Source: Clostridia bacterium
GTDB lineage: Bacteria; Bacillota_A; Clostridia; Oscillospirales; UBA929
NCBI GenBank assembly: GCA_026001245.1
Contig: BNZR01000016.1
Span: 1-23,302, forward strand
Reading direction: 5' to 3'
DNA length: 23,302 nucleotides
The notes below the pieces were generated by a model. It made no database searches, was not told where the DNA came from, and saw only the letters and a program-made list of their open reading frames with translations. Positions 12,989-21,085 of the stretch are shown here, one piece after another; position 1 is the stretch's first letter, and every line of letters starts with the position of its first letter. The position numbers and the translations under genes were made by a program.

Positions 12989-13211
12989 CTCCTGTTTTAT
13001 TGCGCTTGGGCTCTCTTTTGAGCAACCGATGTTCCAGCTTTACGTAATAGTTGTCGGGACGATCCTCTAAGCAAGTCTTGTGGAAATGTCTACCTCCCTC
13101 TCGGATCCTCGCACTCTCGCCGCTTTTCATCGGCTCAAGGCAAGCGGCGCAAATGCCGCAATAGCCGTTAATCTTGATAGGGACATTTTTCGTATGGGGT
13201 AGCTTCGTCAT
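12972..13211 (-). CDS. Small zinc-binding protein (CxxCxxC...HxxxC)
   Basis: The 79-residue protein starts at ATG 13211, with GGAGG 7 nt upstream. CGICAACLEPM at residues 18-28 and HFHKTC near 42-47 give a treble-clef or half-LIM type zinc site. The C-terminus is basic. It is the first gene of the operon reading towards parAB, which suits a DNA-binding or regulatory role. The family is not recognised beyond the metal site. Confidence 0.65.
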   Translation of the reverse strand: MTKLPHTKNVPIKINGYCGICAACLEPMKSGESARIREGGRHFHKTCLEDRPDNYYVKLEHRLLKREPKRNKTGGDQHS

Positions 13212-13330
13212 ACCAGTTCCTCCCTGTTTGTGTTACAAGTGATAAGAAAATCAACTTTGCCTTATAAATGTTATTTACTGGGTTAATTAGGACATTCGCC
13301 CGTATAGTTGACATAACAACCAAAAATATA

Positions 13331-13391
13331 TGCGACCCAGGCGGCTAACCCTTGTCGCATTTATTATATACTTGTACGATACTTGTGGGAA
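13331..13391 (-). promoter_or_regulatory. Probable promoter and operator of the parAB operon
   Basis: Minus-strand TATAAT lies at 13363-13368. At 17 nt upstream is a weak TTCCCA (13386-13391); a better TTGACT (13391-13396) is 22 nt away. The direct repeat ATACTTGT (13368-13375 and 13379-13386, 11-nt period) fills the spacer and may be an operator. TGCGAC/GTCGCA (13331-13336 and 13354-13359) can form a hairpin at the 5' end of the transcript. The leader to the first gene is about 145 nt. Confidence 0.45.
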
Positions 13392-13404
13392 GTCAAGATT
13401 GCGC

Positions 13405-13433
13405 TTGACAAACCCTTCGCGGCGTGTTATAAT
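13405..13433 (+). promoter_or_regulatory. Consensus promoter for tRNA-Arg
   Basis: TTGACA (13405-13410), a 17-nt spacer and TATAAT (13428-13433), ending 10 nt before the tRNA. It diverges from the accessory operon promoter and may also drive pcrA and the genes after it. Confidence 0.92.
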
Positions 13434-13443
13434 GACCTTATAC

Positions 13444-13520
13444 GCGCTCGTAGCTCAGTTGGATAGAGTGATGGACTCCGACTCCATAGGTCGCTGGTTC
13501 GAATCCAGTCGGGCGTACCA
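13444..13520 (+). tRNA. tRNA-Arg, anticodon CCG
   Basis: The 77-nt gene has a full cloverleaf. The acceptor is GCGCTCG/CGGGCGT with encoded CCA. The D arm is GCTCAGTTGGATAGAGT, the anticodon stem ATGGA/TCCAT with loop CTCCGAC, the variable loop has 5 nt, and the T arm is GCTGG-TTCGAAT-CCAGT. Anticodon CCG is at 13478-13480 and reads CGG. It is followed after 25 nt by pcrA with no terminator between. Confidence 0.95.
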
Positions 13521-13545
13521 GATATAAACAGATAGGAGATAAATA

Positions 13546-15747
13546 TTGGCTTTTGATAACTTGAACGACAGGCAACGGCAGGCCGTCACGGCGCACGAGG
13601 GGCCTGTTTTGGTGTTGGCCGGGGCCGGCAGCGGCAAAACCACCGTGCTGATTGACCGCGTGGCCTACCTTATACGCGAGCGGGGGATTGAGCCGTGGTC
13701 GGTGCTGGCGATTACCTTCACAAAAAAGGCGGCGGGCGAGATGAAAGCGCGGCTAGAGCGTCAATTGGGCGCGGAGGCGCGTGACGTTTGGGCGTTTACG
13801 TTCCACGCGGCCTGCTCCAAAATCCTGCGGCGCGACATTGACAAAATCGGCTACAGCCGCGACTTTACGGTTTACGATTCGGACGACAGTCTGCGAGTAC
13901 TAAAAACTTGTCTTGCCGAGATGAATTTAGACGACAAGCAATTCCCGCCGCGCCTAGTGATGTCAACGATTTCGGCCGCCAAGAACGCGCTGGTGGTACC
14001 GACTACATATGAGGAGCATTACGGCGGCGAGGGCAACGCTTTTAGAGTACGAAAAGAGGCGGATTTGTATAAAAGATACAACGATAAGCTTAAATTAGCC
14101 AACGCTTTGGATTTTGACGATATTTTGCTGAATGTAGTGCGTCTTTTCAACGAATGTCCCGCCGTTTTGGAGTACTATCAGCGGCGTTTCCGCACACTTA
14201 TGGTGGACGAGTATCAGGACACAAACGGCCTGCAGTATCAGCTTTGCAGACAGCTTGCCGCAAAGCATCGCAGCTTTTTTGTGGTAGGGGACGACGATCA
14301 AAGTATCTATCGTTTTCGCGGCGCGACAATACGCAATATTTTGGAGTTTGAGCAGGAATATCCTGACGCGGTTGTGATACGTTTAGAGCAAAATTATCGC
14401 TCGACTAAGAACATTTTGGCGGCGGCGAACCACGTTATCGGCCACAACAAAGGCAGAAAGGGCAAGACTTTGTGGACGGCGGGGAACTCGGGCGAGCCGA
14501 TTTTTGTGTATACCGCCCCAACCTCTGACGATGAGGGCGCGTTTGTGGCGGAAAAGATACTTGACGGCATAAAATCCGGGCGAAGATATAATGATTTCGC
14601 GATTTTATATCGCATTAACGCGCAAGCCAACCAAATTGAGGACGCCTTGCGGCGGCGCGGAGTGCCATATCGTATCATCGGCGGCACGCGCTTTGACGAT
14701 ACGATGGAGATTCGCGATGTGACTGCGTACTTGCATGTGCTGAACAATCCAAGCGATAATCTGCGGCTTTTGCGTGTTTTTAACACTCCGGCGCGAGGAA
14801 TTGGTGACAAAACTGTTGACACAATCAGCGCGATAGCGGAAGCCGGCGGCGTGTCGATTGCGGACGTGCTTGAAAATTTGAGCGCGCATCCTGAATTGTC
14901 ACGCGCTTCAAACGCGTTGTCCGCGTTTTGGAGTATGATTAAGGCGGTGCGCGAGAAATTAGGAACCGCGTCACTGGCGGAATTGTATGACGAAATGCTG
15001 GACAAAACCGGGTATCTGCATATGTATCAATCAAAACGCGACGTAATTTCCGATGGACGCGTGGAAAATATCATGGAGTTTAAATCAACTATCGCGAGGT
15101 ACGAGGAAAGCTGTGCCGAAGCGGGGGAAACCGCCACGCTGGCAGGATTTTTGGAGACTAGGGCGTTGCTTGAGGCGGTGGAAAACTATGACGCAGACGC
15201 GGACGCTGTTGTGCTGATGACTATCCACAGCTCAAAAGGCTTGGAATTTCCGCATGTATTTTTGATTGGAATGGAAGAAGGGCTATTTCCGGGCAATCGA
15301 GCCATTGGGGACCCCGAAGAAATCGAGGAAGAACGGCGATTGTGCTATGTTGCAATCACGCGTGCGCGGGAGCAATTGCATATAACCTGCGCAAAAAGCC
15401 GTTTGATGTTCGGACGTACCGAATATCATATAAAATCACGGTTTTTAGAGGAATTGCCCGACGATTGTGTGCGAAATATCGCCCCCGAGCGCAAGGCGAA
15501 ACCCGTCGCGGCGGACACAGTTCGTCATATGCCGAAGCCTGTGTTGGTCGCGCCGCCCAAGGCCGCTAAAGTTGACTTTTCTGTTGGCGATAATGTGGAG
15601 CATAAGGCGTTTGGCGTGGGAGTTGTGGCTAAAATTACGCCAATGGGCGGCGACGCGCTGATTGAAATTGATTTCGCGGTGGCAGGAACGAAGCGATTGA
15701 TGCTAAAAGCCGCCGCACCATACTTAAAAAAGGAGGCAAAAGCATGA
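13546..15747 (+). CDS. pcrA: ATP-dependent DNA helicase PcrA/UvrD
   Basis: The 733-residue SF1A helicase unwinds DNA 3'-5' in nucleotide excision repair and clears RecA and stalled complexes. The start is TTG at 13546, 6 nt after AGGAGA. Motifs in order: LVLAGAGSGKTTVL (Walker A, near 25-32), FTKKAAGEMKAR (Ia), LMVDEYQDTN (II), VVGDDDQSIYRFRGA (III), LEQNYRSTKNIL (IV), LMTIHSSKGLEFPHVFL (V) and CYVAITRAREQL (VI). The C-terminal VGDNVEHKAFGVGVV is the PcrA tudor-like segment that contacts RNA polymerase. Length is normal. It overlaps thyA by 4 nt (ATGA) and may be read from the tRNA promoter. Confidence 0.96.
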   Translation: MAFDNLNDRQRQAVTAHEGPVLVLAGAGSGKTTVLIDRVAYLIRERGIEPWSVLAITFTKKAAGEMKARLERQLGAEARDVWAFTFHAACSKILRRDIDKIGYSRDFTVYDSDDSLRVLKTCLAEMNLDDKQFPPRLVMSTISAAKNALVVPTTYEEHYGGEGNAFRVRKEADLYKRYNDKLKLANALDFDDILLNVVRLFNECPAVLEYYQRRFRTLMVDEYQDTNGLQYQLCRQLAAKHRSFFVVGDDDQSIYRFRGATIRNILEFEQEYPDAVVIRLEQNYRSTKNILAAANHVIGHNKGRKGKTLWTAGNSGEPIFVYTAPTSDDEGAFVAEKILDGIKSGRRYNDFAILYRINAQANQIEDALRRRGVPYRIIGGTRFDDTMEIRDVTAYLHVLNNPSDNLRLLRVFNTPARGIGDKTVDTISAIAEAGGVSIADVLENLSAHPELSRASNALSAFWSMIKAVREKLGTASLAELYDEMLDKTGYLHMYQSKRDVISDGRVENIMEFKSTIARYEESCAEAGETATLAGFLETRALLEAVENYDADADAVVLMTIHSSKGLEFPHVFLIGMEEGLFPGNRAIGDPEEIEEERRLCYVAITRAREQLHITCAKSRLMFGRTEYHIKSRFLEELPDDCVRNIAPERKAKPVAADTVRHMPKPVLVAPPKAAKVDFSVGDNVEHKAFGVGVVAKITPMGGDALIEIDFAVAGTKRLMLKAAAPYLKKEAKA

Positions 15748-16574
15748 GCAGAGCCGATGAGATTTTCATTCAAAATTGCACAGAAATACTCGAAACCGGC
15801 TTCAGTGACGCGGATCAAGATGTGCGTCCAAAATGGGACGACGGCACCCCCGCGCATACTATAAAAAAATTTGGAATTGTGAATAGATATGACCTATCCA
15901 AAGAGTTTCCGATTCTGACTTTGCGTCGTACCGCGTTTCGCTCATGTGTGGATGAATTGTTGTGGATTTGGAATAAAAAGTCCAATAACATCAATAATCT
16001 TAACAGTTACGTGTGGGATTCTTGGGCGGACGGGTATGGCTCAATCGGCAAGGCTTACGGATATCAATTGGGCGTGAAGCACAGTTATAAAGAGGGCGAT
16101 TTTGATCAGGTTGACCGCGTTATTTATGACTTAAAGAATAACCCTTACAGCCGCAGAATTATCACAAATATGTACAATCACGCTGATTTGAGTGATATGC
16201 GCCTATATCCCTGCGCGTATAGTATGACTTTTAATGTGTCGAACGGTGTTTTGAACGCAATTTTGAATCAACGTTCACAGGATATGCTCACCGCAAACAA
16301 CTGGAACGTATGTCAATACGCGATTTTGACGCACATGTTCGCCCATATCAGTGGTCTGCAGATCGGAGAATTGGTGCATGTCATAGCCGATGCGCATATC
16401 TACGATCGCCATGTTGAACCCGCCCGAAAACTGCTGAAAAATCCTCAATATCCCGCGCCGAAGTTGGAAATTGACCTACAAATATCGGACTTTTATGATT
16501 TTACAGTCGATAGCTTTTCGCTCAAAAACTATCAATTTACAAAGCTGGAAGCTGCGATACCGGTGGCGGTATGA
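15744..16574 (+). CDS. thyA: Thymidylate synthase (ThyA-type)
   Basis: The 276-residue enzyme makes dTMP from dUMP using methylene-tetrahydrofolate. The nucleophile is Cys157 in LYPCAYSMTFNV. YSRRI, LNQRSQD and the C-terminal DAHIYDRH and PVAV match ThyA. Two sites differ from the E. coli pattern: the residue after the catalytic Cys is Ala rather than His, and the stretch after RS.D reads MLTANNWNV instead of FLGLPFN-type. The overall fit and the adjacent DHFR support a working, divergent ThyA. It overlaps pcrA and folA by 4 nt on each side. Confidence 0.93.
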   Translation: MSRADEIFIQNCTEILETGFSDADQDVRPKWDDGTPAHTIKKFGIVNRYDLSKEFPILTLRRTAFRSCVDELLWIWNKKSNNINNLNSYVWDSWADGYGSIGKAYGYQLGVKHSYKEGDFDQVDRVIYDLKNNPYSRRIITNMYNHADLSDMRLYPCAYSMTFNVSNGVLNAILNQRSQDMLTANNWNVCQYAILTHMFAHISGLQIGELVHVIADAHIYDRHVEPARKLLKNPQYPAPKLEIDLQISDFYDFTVDSFSLKNYQFTKLEAAIPVAV

Positions 16575-17047
16575 AAATTATCGCGGCGGTTGACGCGTTG
16601 ACGCGTGGAATCGGATTCAAAGGAGAATTGTTGTGCCGAATTCCGGAGGATATGGCGATGTTTCGCAGGCTGACGATGGGGAAAACGGTGGTTATGGGGC
16701 ATAATACATTGAAATCTTTACCCAATTCAGCGCCGCTTAGCGGCAGAAATAACATCGTTTTGTCGCGAGACCGCAATTTGAGCATACCCGCGGCGACAGT
16801 AATCCACAATTTTGATGATGCGCCACGTGGAGACGATGTTTTCGTCATAGGCGGGCAGTCGATTTATGAGTTGTTTCTGGATTTTTGCGATACCGCGTAT
16901 ATCACAAATGTGCGTTTTCCGCAAAAAACGAACGCTGACGCGTTTTTTCCGAAATTGGATGAAAATTGGCTACTGATGGAAATCTCGGAAACGCGATATT
17001 TCGGAGAGATAAGTTACGAATTTCAGAGATTTGAGAGGAGAAATTGA
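16571..17047 (+). CDS. folA: Dihydrofolate reductase
   Basis: The 158-residue enzyme regenerates tetrahydrofolate from the dihydrofolate made by ThyA. It starts MKIIAAVDALTRGIGFKGEL, with Ile/Gly at the usual substrate loop, PEDMAMFRRLTMGKTVVMG with the acidic residue, and VFVIGGQSIYELF at the NADPH site. Length is standard. The ATG overlaps the thyA stop (ATGA), so ThyA and DHFR are co-translated partners of one pathway. Confidence 0.94.
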   Translation: MKIIAAVDALTRGIGFKGELLCRIPEDMAMFRRLTMGKTVVMGHNTLKSLPNSAPLSGRNNIVLSRDRNLSIPAATVIHNFDDAPRGDDVFVIGGQSIYELFLDFCDTAYITNVRFPQKTNADAFFPKLDENWLLMEISETRYFGEISYEFQRFERRN

Positions 17048-17049
17048 AC

Positions 17050-17907
17050 ATGGACAACATTTTAAGCGGCAAGGTCAGGGAGATTTATGACGCGGGCGAG
17101 GATCGCCTTATACTGCTCACAACCGATAGAATTTCGGCGTTTGATGTCATACTGCCCGATTTGATTGAAGGCAAGGGCGTTATTTTGAATCAAATTTCGG
17201 AGTTTTGGTTCAATATGACCCGCGATATTGTGAAAAATCACATGATAAGCACAGATTTAAATGACTATCCTGCCGAGTTTCGGGGTAAAACTGAGTGGGC
17301 GGGTCGCTCAATGTTGGTAAAAAAACTGAAAATCCTGCCTTTTGAATGTATTGTCAGCGGATATTTGACCGGTTCTAACTACAAAAGCTACAAAAAAACA
17401 GGCACAGTCTGCGGACAGCCACTCGCGCAAGGTTTGGTCGAGTCCGAAAAACTGCCGGAACCGATTTTCTGCCCATCCACAAAGGCACCCGCCGGGGAAC
17501 ACGACGAGTACATAACCTTCGAGGAGTTCAAGTCCCGCGCCGGGGCGGAGCTTGCCGAAAAAGTGCGCGAAATAAGCCTAAAAGTCTACAAAACCTGCGC
17601 CGAGTACGCGAAAAAGAAGGGAATTATCATCGCCGATACGAAATTTGAGTTCGGACTGGACGAAAACGGGGAAATTGTCCTCGCGGACGAGGTGCTAACG
17701 CCGGACTCCAGCCGTTTTTGGGACGCGTCGACCTACAAACCCGGCGTTTCTCAAAGTAGCTTCGACAAACAGTTCCTGCGCGACTGGTTGACCGACACCG
17801 GCGGCGCGGGCGTTTCGCCGCCTCCGCGGATACCCGCCGAGATTCTGTACAAAACCACCAAAAAATATGAGCGTGCGCGTTCAATTATTGTTGAAAATAA
17901 CACTTGA
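17050..17907 (+). CDS. purC: SAICAR synthetase (PurC)
   Basis: The 285-residue enzyme joins CAIR and aspartate in purine synthesis. Recognised segments are GKVREIYD at the N-terminus, TDRISAFDVILPDLIEGKG, ECIVSGYLTGSNYKSY, FCPSTKA, IADTKFEFGLDENG and LADEVLTPDSSRFW. ATG at 17050 is preferred over TTG at 17044 because AGGAG is 9-10 nt upstream. The start lies 2 nt past the folA stop. The C-terminus is KKYERAR followed by SIIVENNT. A minus-strand copy of the last coding part at the right end of the window has the same sequence but another tail, so this end may be recombined. Confidence 0.93.
   Translation: MDNILSGKVREIYDAGEDRLILLTTDRISAFDVILPDLIEGKGVILNQISEFWFNMTRDIVKNHMISTDLNDYPAEFRGKTEWAGRSMLVKKLKILPFECIVSGYLTGSNYKSYKKTGTVCGQPLAQGLVESEKLPEPIFCPSTKAPAGEHDEYITFEEFKSRAGAELAEKVREISLKVYKTCAEYAKKKGIIIADTKFEFGLDENGEIVLADEVLTPDSSRFWDASTYKPGVSQSSFDKQFLRDWLTDTGGAGVSPPPRIPAEILYKTTKKYERARSIIVENNT
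17774..17879 (+). repeat. 106-nt inverted repeat in purC, left copy
   Basis: Identical base for base to the reverse complement of 23197-23302. It encodes the purC segment from FLRDWLTDTGG to KKYERAR. After 17879 the two copies diverge at once. The right copy is cut by the window edge, so the full repeat may be longer. Confidence 0.95.
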
Positions 17908-17932
17908 TATTTGCGCGGCAATGTATTATAAT
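17904..17932 (+). promoter_or_regulatory. Promoter for the CheW-like gene
   Basis: TTGATA (17904-17909), a 17-nt spacer and TATAAT (17927-17932). The -35 box overlaps the purC stop. GAGGTG follows before the ATG at 17952. Confidence 0.85.
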
Positions 17933-17951
17933 ATTAGTGAGGTGATATTTC

Positions 17952-18779
17952 ATGGACGAGGAACTCAAAATTGCGGAGCTTGAAGACGTCGAAATCGAAG
18001 GCGAAGAAGGTGCGGTCGCCGATTTTCCATGGGTGCTGTTCTCAATCGACGCGGTCGTCTACGGTATTTTCAGCGCGCATGTGCTGTCTATCGAGATTTT
18101 GGACGACACCACGCCGCTGGTCAGCAGTCCAGACTACACACGCGGAATTACCAATTTCAGGGGAGAAATGATCTCCTTAATCGACCTGCGCACACTATTC
18201 GGCTTGCCTGACCGCTATCAGGAGCTGAACGAGACTATTGCGCCGTTTTTCAACTCGCTGAACGGTTGGATGATGAAGCTGGAGGAATGCGTGTCCGCGC
18301 ATCGCCATTTCCCGTTTTCGCTCGACCAAAAAGAGAGCGTTTTTGGCAAATGGTACTATGCGTTTGCGACCACAAACAGCGAGCTTTCACTGTATTTACA
18401 ACGACTTGAAGCCCCATACGCTGCGATGTACAAGGCGGCGGAGCAGATTGCCGAGCTTATCGCCAACGAGGAATTTGACGAAAGTGCGCGTGTGTTGGCC
18501 GAGCAGGCCGGGCCCGCCCATGCGGAGCTTATCTCGCTGTTGGAGGGCGTTGTGCCGACCTACCAGTCCGGGGCGCGGGACATGATTGTCGTGCTGGAAG
18601 TGGACGACGTGGTAAAGGGCGTGATTGTGGACGAAATCGTGTCGGTGGAGTACATCAGCCGCATACTTGAGATGGACGAGTTGAGCGAAAAGACCGAATT
18701 TGTGCGCAATTTGGGTAAACGCGAAAAGGATAATTCGACCGTGCAAATGTTGGACGAACAGAAGATTATCGCGCTTTAA
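17952..18779 (+). CDS. CheW-type coupling protein with inserted CZB-like domain
   Basis: The 275-residue protein begins with an acidic tail (1-22). The first half of a CheW fold spans about 26-88 (WVLFSIDAVVYGI, then FRGEMISLIDLRTLFG) and the second half about 209-275 (MIVVLEVDDVVKGVIVDEI, then the LDEQKI end). About 120 residues interrupt the fold. Residues 105-172 of this insert resemble the chemoreceptor zinc-binding (CZB) domain: helix with AHRHF, then FGKWY and L..(P)Y...Y. Where CZB has Cys, His and His, this protein has Ser129, Tyr156 and Tyr160, so the zinc site seems lost. CheW proteins link receptors to CheA. No other chemotaxis gene is nearby. It has its own promoter and a strong terminator. 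Confidence 0.8.
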   Translation: MDEELKIAELEDVEIEGEEGAVADFPWVLFSIDAVVYGIFSAHVLSIEILDDTTPLVSSPDYTRGITNFRGEMISLIDLRTLFGLPDRYQELNETIAPFFNSLNGWMMKLEECVSAHRHFPFSLDQKESVFGKWYYAFATTNSELSLYLQRLEAPYAAMYKAAEQIAELIANEEFDESARVLAEQAGPAHAELISLLEGVVPTYQSGARDMIVVLEVDDVVKGVIVDEIVSVEYISRILEMDELSEKTEFVRNLGKREKDNSTVQMLDEQKIIAL

Positions 18780-18789
18780 AATTACAAGG

Positions 18790-18815
18790 AAAAAGCCGTC
18801 GAAAGGCGGCTTTTT
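18790..18815 (+). terminator. Strong rho-independent terminator
   Basis: An 11-bp stem (AAAAAGCCGTC with GGCGGCTTTTT, one wobble pair) closes on a GAAA tetraloop, with T runs on both strands. It ends the CheW-like gene and can also stop minus-strand transcription from block 3. Confidence 0.92.
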
Positions 18816-18861
18816 GTGCGTTAACATTTAAGAACATACTTAAAAGCTGGAATTTGTAATT

Positions 18862-19638
18862 TTATAAAATCGGGATAAGCCAATCAAAAACGGCGTTCAT
18901 TGCTTCTTTGATAACATTATCAAGTTCGTGTTTGCCGCCTTTAATCTCAATATGTGTTGCCGCAAGGTTGCTTTGCTTCATAATTTCGTATGCCATTTTA
19001 GCATCGGAACATCGGAATACGTTATCAGCAGTTCCTTGTAAAAACAAAACAGGACATCTGATTTTGTCAATCGTATGTATTGGGGCATTACTTATTGTAT
19101 CTAAATAAAAATTAATATCAAAATCTGCACTTAAAATATTCACAATACCGCCCGATATTAAGGTGCCTAAATTGTCGGCGAAAAGTTTAGCGGGACCACC
19201 TTTACCCATTCCAATATGTGTGCTTATACACGTCCCAACGGAAACTATAAAAGCAATCCTTTTATCTTCTGTAGCTAAGCGCAACGCTGCCGTTGAACCC
19301 GAGCTAAACGCATAAATACCGATTTTATTTTTATCAGAAAAAGTTTGGTCTACGACCCAAGATATTATTTCAGCGAGGTTGTTTTTCCAACGAGCATATG
19401 TAATTTTAGAAGAATCGCCGCCTGTTTCACCGCAACCAAAAAAGTCAAAAGTAACAAGAGCAATATTCTTATTTACCGCTATTTCGCAAAGTTTTTCAGT
19501 AGGCGTCCAGAGCTTGCGGTTTCCGCCCCAACCGTGACAATAAATTATAACAGGAATATTAACGGTATTTTCAGCTGGCAAGTACACTGTTCCAATATTT
19601 TTGTCGCCTGTTGTTAATGTGAAGTTATAGGAAAACAC
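18862..19638 (-). CDS. Alpha/beta hydrolase
   Basis: The 258-residue protein has IIYCHGWGGN (oxyanion HGxxG) near residue 35, a nucleophile elbow YAFSSGS with Ser112, FLQGTADNVF with the acidic residue and KGGKHELDN with the catalytic His. The fold matches dienelactone-hydrolase/prolyl-oligopeptidase-like serine hydrolases; the substrate is unknown. GTG at 19638 is the start, with GGAGG about 9 nt upstream. It follows the RDD gene by 20 nt, so they form one unit. The region is more AT-rich than block 2. Confidence 0.85.
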   Translation of the reverse strand: MFSYNFTLTTGDKNIGTVYLPAENTVNIPVIIYCHGWGGNRKLWTPTEKLCEIAVNKNIALVTFDFFGCGETGGDSSKITYARWKNNLAEIISWVVDQTFSDKNKIGIYAFSSGSTAALRLATEDKRIAFIVSVGTCISTHIGMGKGGPAKLFADNLGTLISGGIVNILSADFDINFYLDTISNAPIHTIDKIRCPVLFLQGTADNVFRCSDAKMAYEIMKQSNLAATHIEIKGGKHELDNVIKEAMNAVFDWLIPIL

Positions 19639-19658
19639 AATTAAATACCTCCGTATAA

Positions 19659-20177
19659 TTATTTACGTGACAAAACGACTTGAGTTCCCGCGATTATATC
19701 ACCTAAATGTCGTTTGTCTTTTCTAAAAAGCCCCATGTACAGCATGATTATTGCCAACAGTATTCCGGCACTGGAGAAAATCATAGCAATCCACGAATCG
19801 TTTTCCGCATAAAAACCATCAATAACACCAATGTGCGCAAGCTGCCACGGCAAGAATTTAACGCAATTTCTAATCAAACTTCTCAGAAATGATGGAGTTT
19901 TATAACGAACTATTAAGCCTGTTTTCCGTTTTCCGAATGTCCCAAAAGGTTTACGAAAATCCAACACAGAGAAAATAAGTATAACAGGGATAACTGACGC
20001 AAAAATCGCTATTAACTGTGTCTGAATATATGTAAATTGGGGCATTCCTTTCAGAATAAGAAAAAATGATGCCAAACTGATAATTAAAAGCAAGATGAGA
20101 TACATCAAAATCACAATATAATCAATCAATATCTCCTTAAGTCGCGTTGAAATCTTTATAGGATTGGGTGCATTCAT
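19659..20177 (-). CDS. RDD-family membrane protein
   Basis: The 172-residue protein has the RDD layout. RLKEILIDYIVIL supplies the first Arg and Asp in helix 1, with a second helix at about 50-73. A soluble turn with FGKRKTGLIV follows, then RNCVKFLPWQLAHIG, a further helix (about 130-153) and DKRHLGDIIAGTQVV. RDD proteins are often linked to ion transport or membrane homeostasis; the exact role here is unknown. Start ATG 20177 has only a weak AAGAG site. Confidence 0.85.
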   Translation of the reverse strand: MNAPNPIKISTRLKEILIDYIVILMYLILLLIISLASFFLILKGMPQFTYIQTQLIAIFASVIPVILIFSVLDFRKPFGTFGKRKTGLIVRYKTPSFLRSLIRNCVKFLPWQLAHIGVIDGFYAENDSWIAMIFSSAGILLAIIMLYMGLFRKDKRHLGDIIAGTQVVLSRK

Positions 20178-20225
20178 TTAAATCACTCTTTCGTAAATAA
20201 ACTGGGATTTGGCGCCTTTGGCGAA

Positions 20226-20984
20226 TTAACTTTTTCGCGAATATACCATCAATTGCAATTCTCTCTCAATAGCTTTATTTCCATAATAATCCGAAAATGT
20301 ATCGACAATTTCCATGTTTCTCGCTTTGAAAATTTCGATTAGTTCGTTTATAGAATATAATCGGGTAAGGTTGCCTTCTATAAGTTCGGGACGGCACGAA
20401 ACTTGTCCGTACCTAAATCCACCGCCACCGTATAACATAGTTCTTTTTTCAGCGTCCCACTCAAATTCTGAAAATGAAAATTCATTGTCACCAATCTCCC
20501 AAGAACGCTTCGGAAAAAAAGCCGATGCGTGTTCCGCATTGCATATATCCATAAAGTGTTTTCCATCTGGTTTCAAGGCGTTTGCGATAACATCAAATAT
20601 TTTCGAGTTTTCCTCATCATTCTCTAAATATCCTATCGCGCCGTCAGCTAAATTAAGTACTACATCAAATTCATTTTCAAAATGAATTTCGCGGATATCC
20701 GATAGAATAAAATCAACTTTCAAATCTTCTGATTTTGCTGTATTAACAGCATCGTCAATGTAGTCCTGCGTTATATCAACACCAACGACAGAAAACCCTC
20801 GACGCGAGAGGCAAAGAGAATGACGACCGTACCCACAAGCTAAATCAAGTATGCGCTCATTGCCGGATAATCCCAACGTTTTTATAATAAAATCAACTTG
20901 GTTTTCCGTATCTTCGACCCAAGACATACTTTTGATGTCAAGCGACCATCCGATTTTATACCAATCTGAATTCCGCGCTTTCAT
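20226..20984 (-). CDS. Class I SAM-dependent methyltransferase
   Basis: The 252-residue protein starts at ATG 20984 with GGAGG 7-8 nt upstream; an earlier start 6 codons away lies on that site. Motif I is ILDLACGYGRHSLCLSRRG, post-I VVGVDIT, motif II FDVVLNLADGAIGYL. The C-terminus contains SINELIEIFKARNMEIVD, typical of small-molecule methyltransferases. The substrate is unknown. It has its own promoter at 21044-21072. Confidence 0.88.
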   Translation of the reverse strand: MKARNSDWYKIGWSLDIKSMSWVEDTENQVDFIIKTLGLSGNERILDLACGYGRHSLCLSRRGFSVVGVDITQDYIDDAVNTAKSEDLKVDFILSDIREIHFENEFDVVLNLADGAIGYLENDEENSKIFDVIANALKPDGKHFMDICNAEHASAFFPKRSWEIGDNEFSFSEFEWDAEKRTMLYGGGGFRYGQVSCRPELIEGNLTRLYSINELIEIFKARNMEIVDTFSDYYGNKAIERELQLMVYSRKS

Positions 20985-21043
20985 AAACAATCCTCCATAC
21001 AAATTCTAATTTGTCGGTCTTTTGATACCAACATATCTATTAC

Positions 21044-21072
21044 AGTATATCACAAACGACAAGATATGTCAA
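21044..21072 (-). promoter_or_regulatory. Consensus promoter of the methyltransferase gene
   Basis: Minus-strand TTGACA (21067-21072), 17 nt, TATACT (21044-21049). The region around the -10 (ACAGTATATCACAAACG on the plus strand) recurs at 21296-21312. Confidence 0.85.
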
Positions 21073-21085
21073 TACCTGAAATCAG

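Noticed and set aside
13444..13520. tRNA-Arg as the attachment site of the accessory block
   Set aside because: Elements that use tRNA genes normally enter at the 3' end. Here the accessory block is on the 5' side, the 3' end faces pcrA, and no repeat of the tRNA 3' end was seen.
14394..15005. 203-codon minus-strand frame within pcrA
   Set aside because: It lies entirely opposite conserved helicase motifs and its product has no recognisable features.
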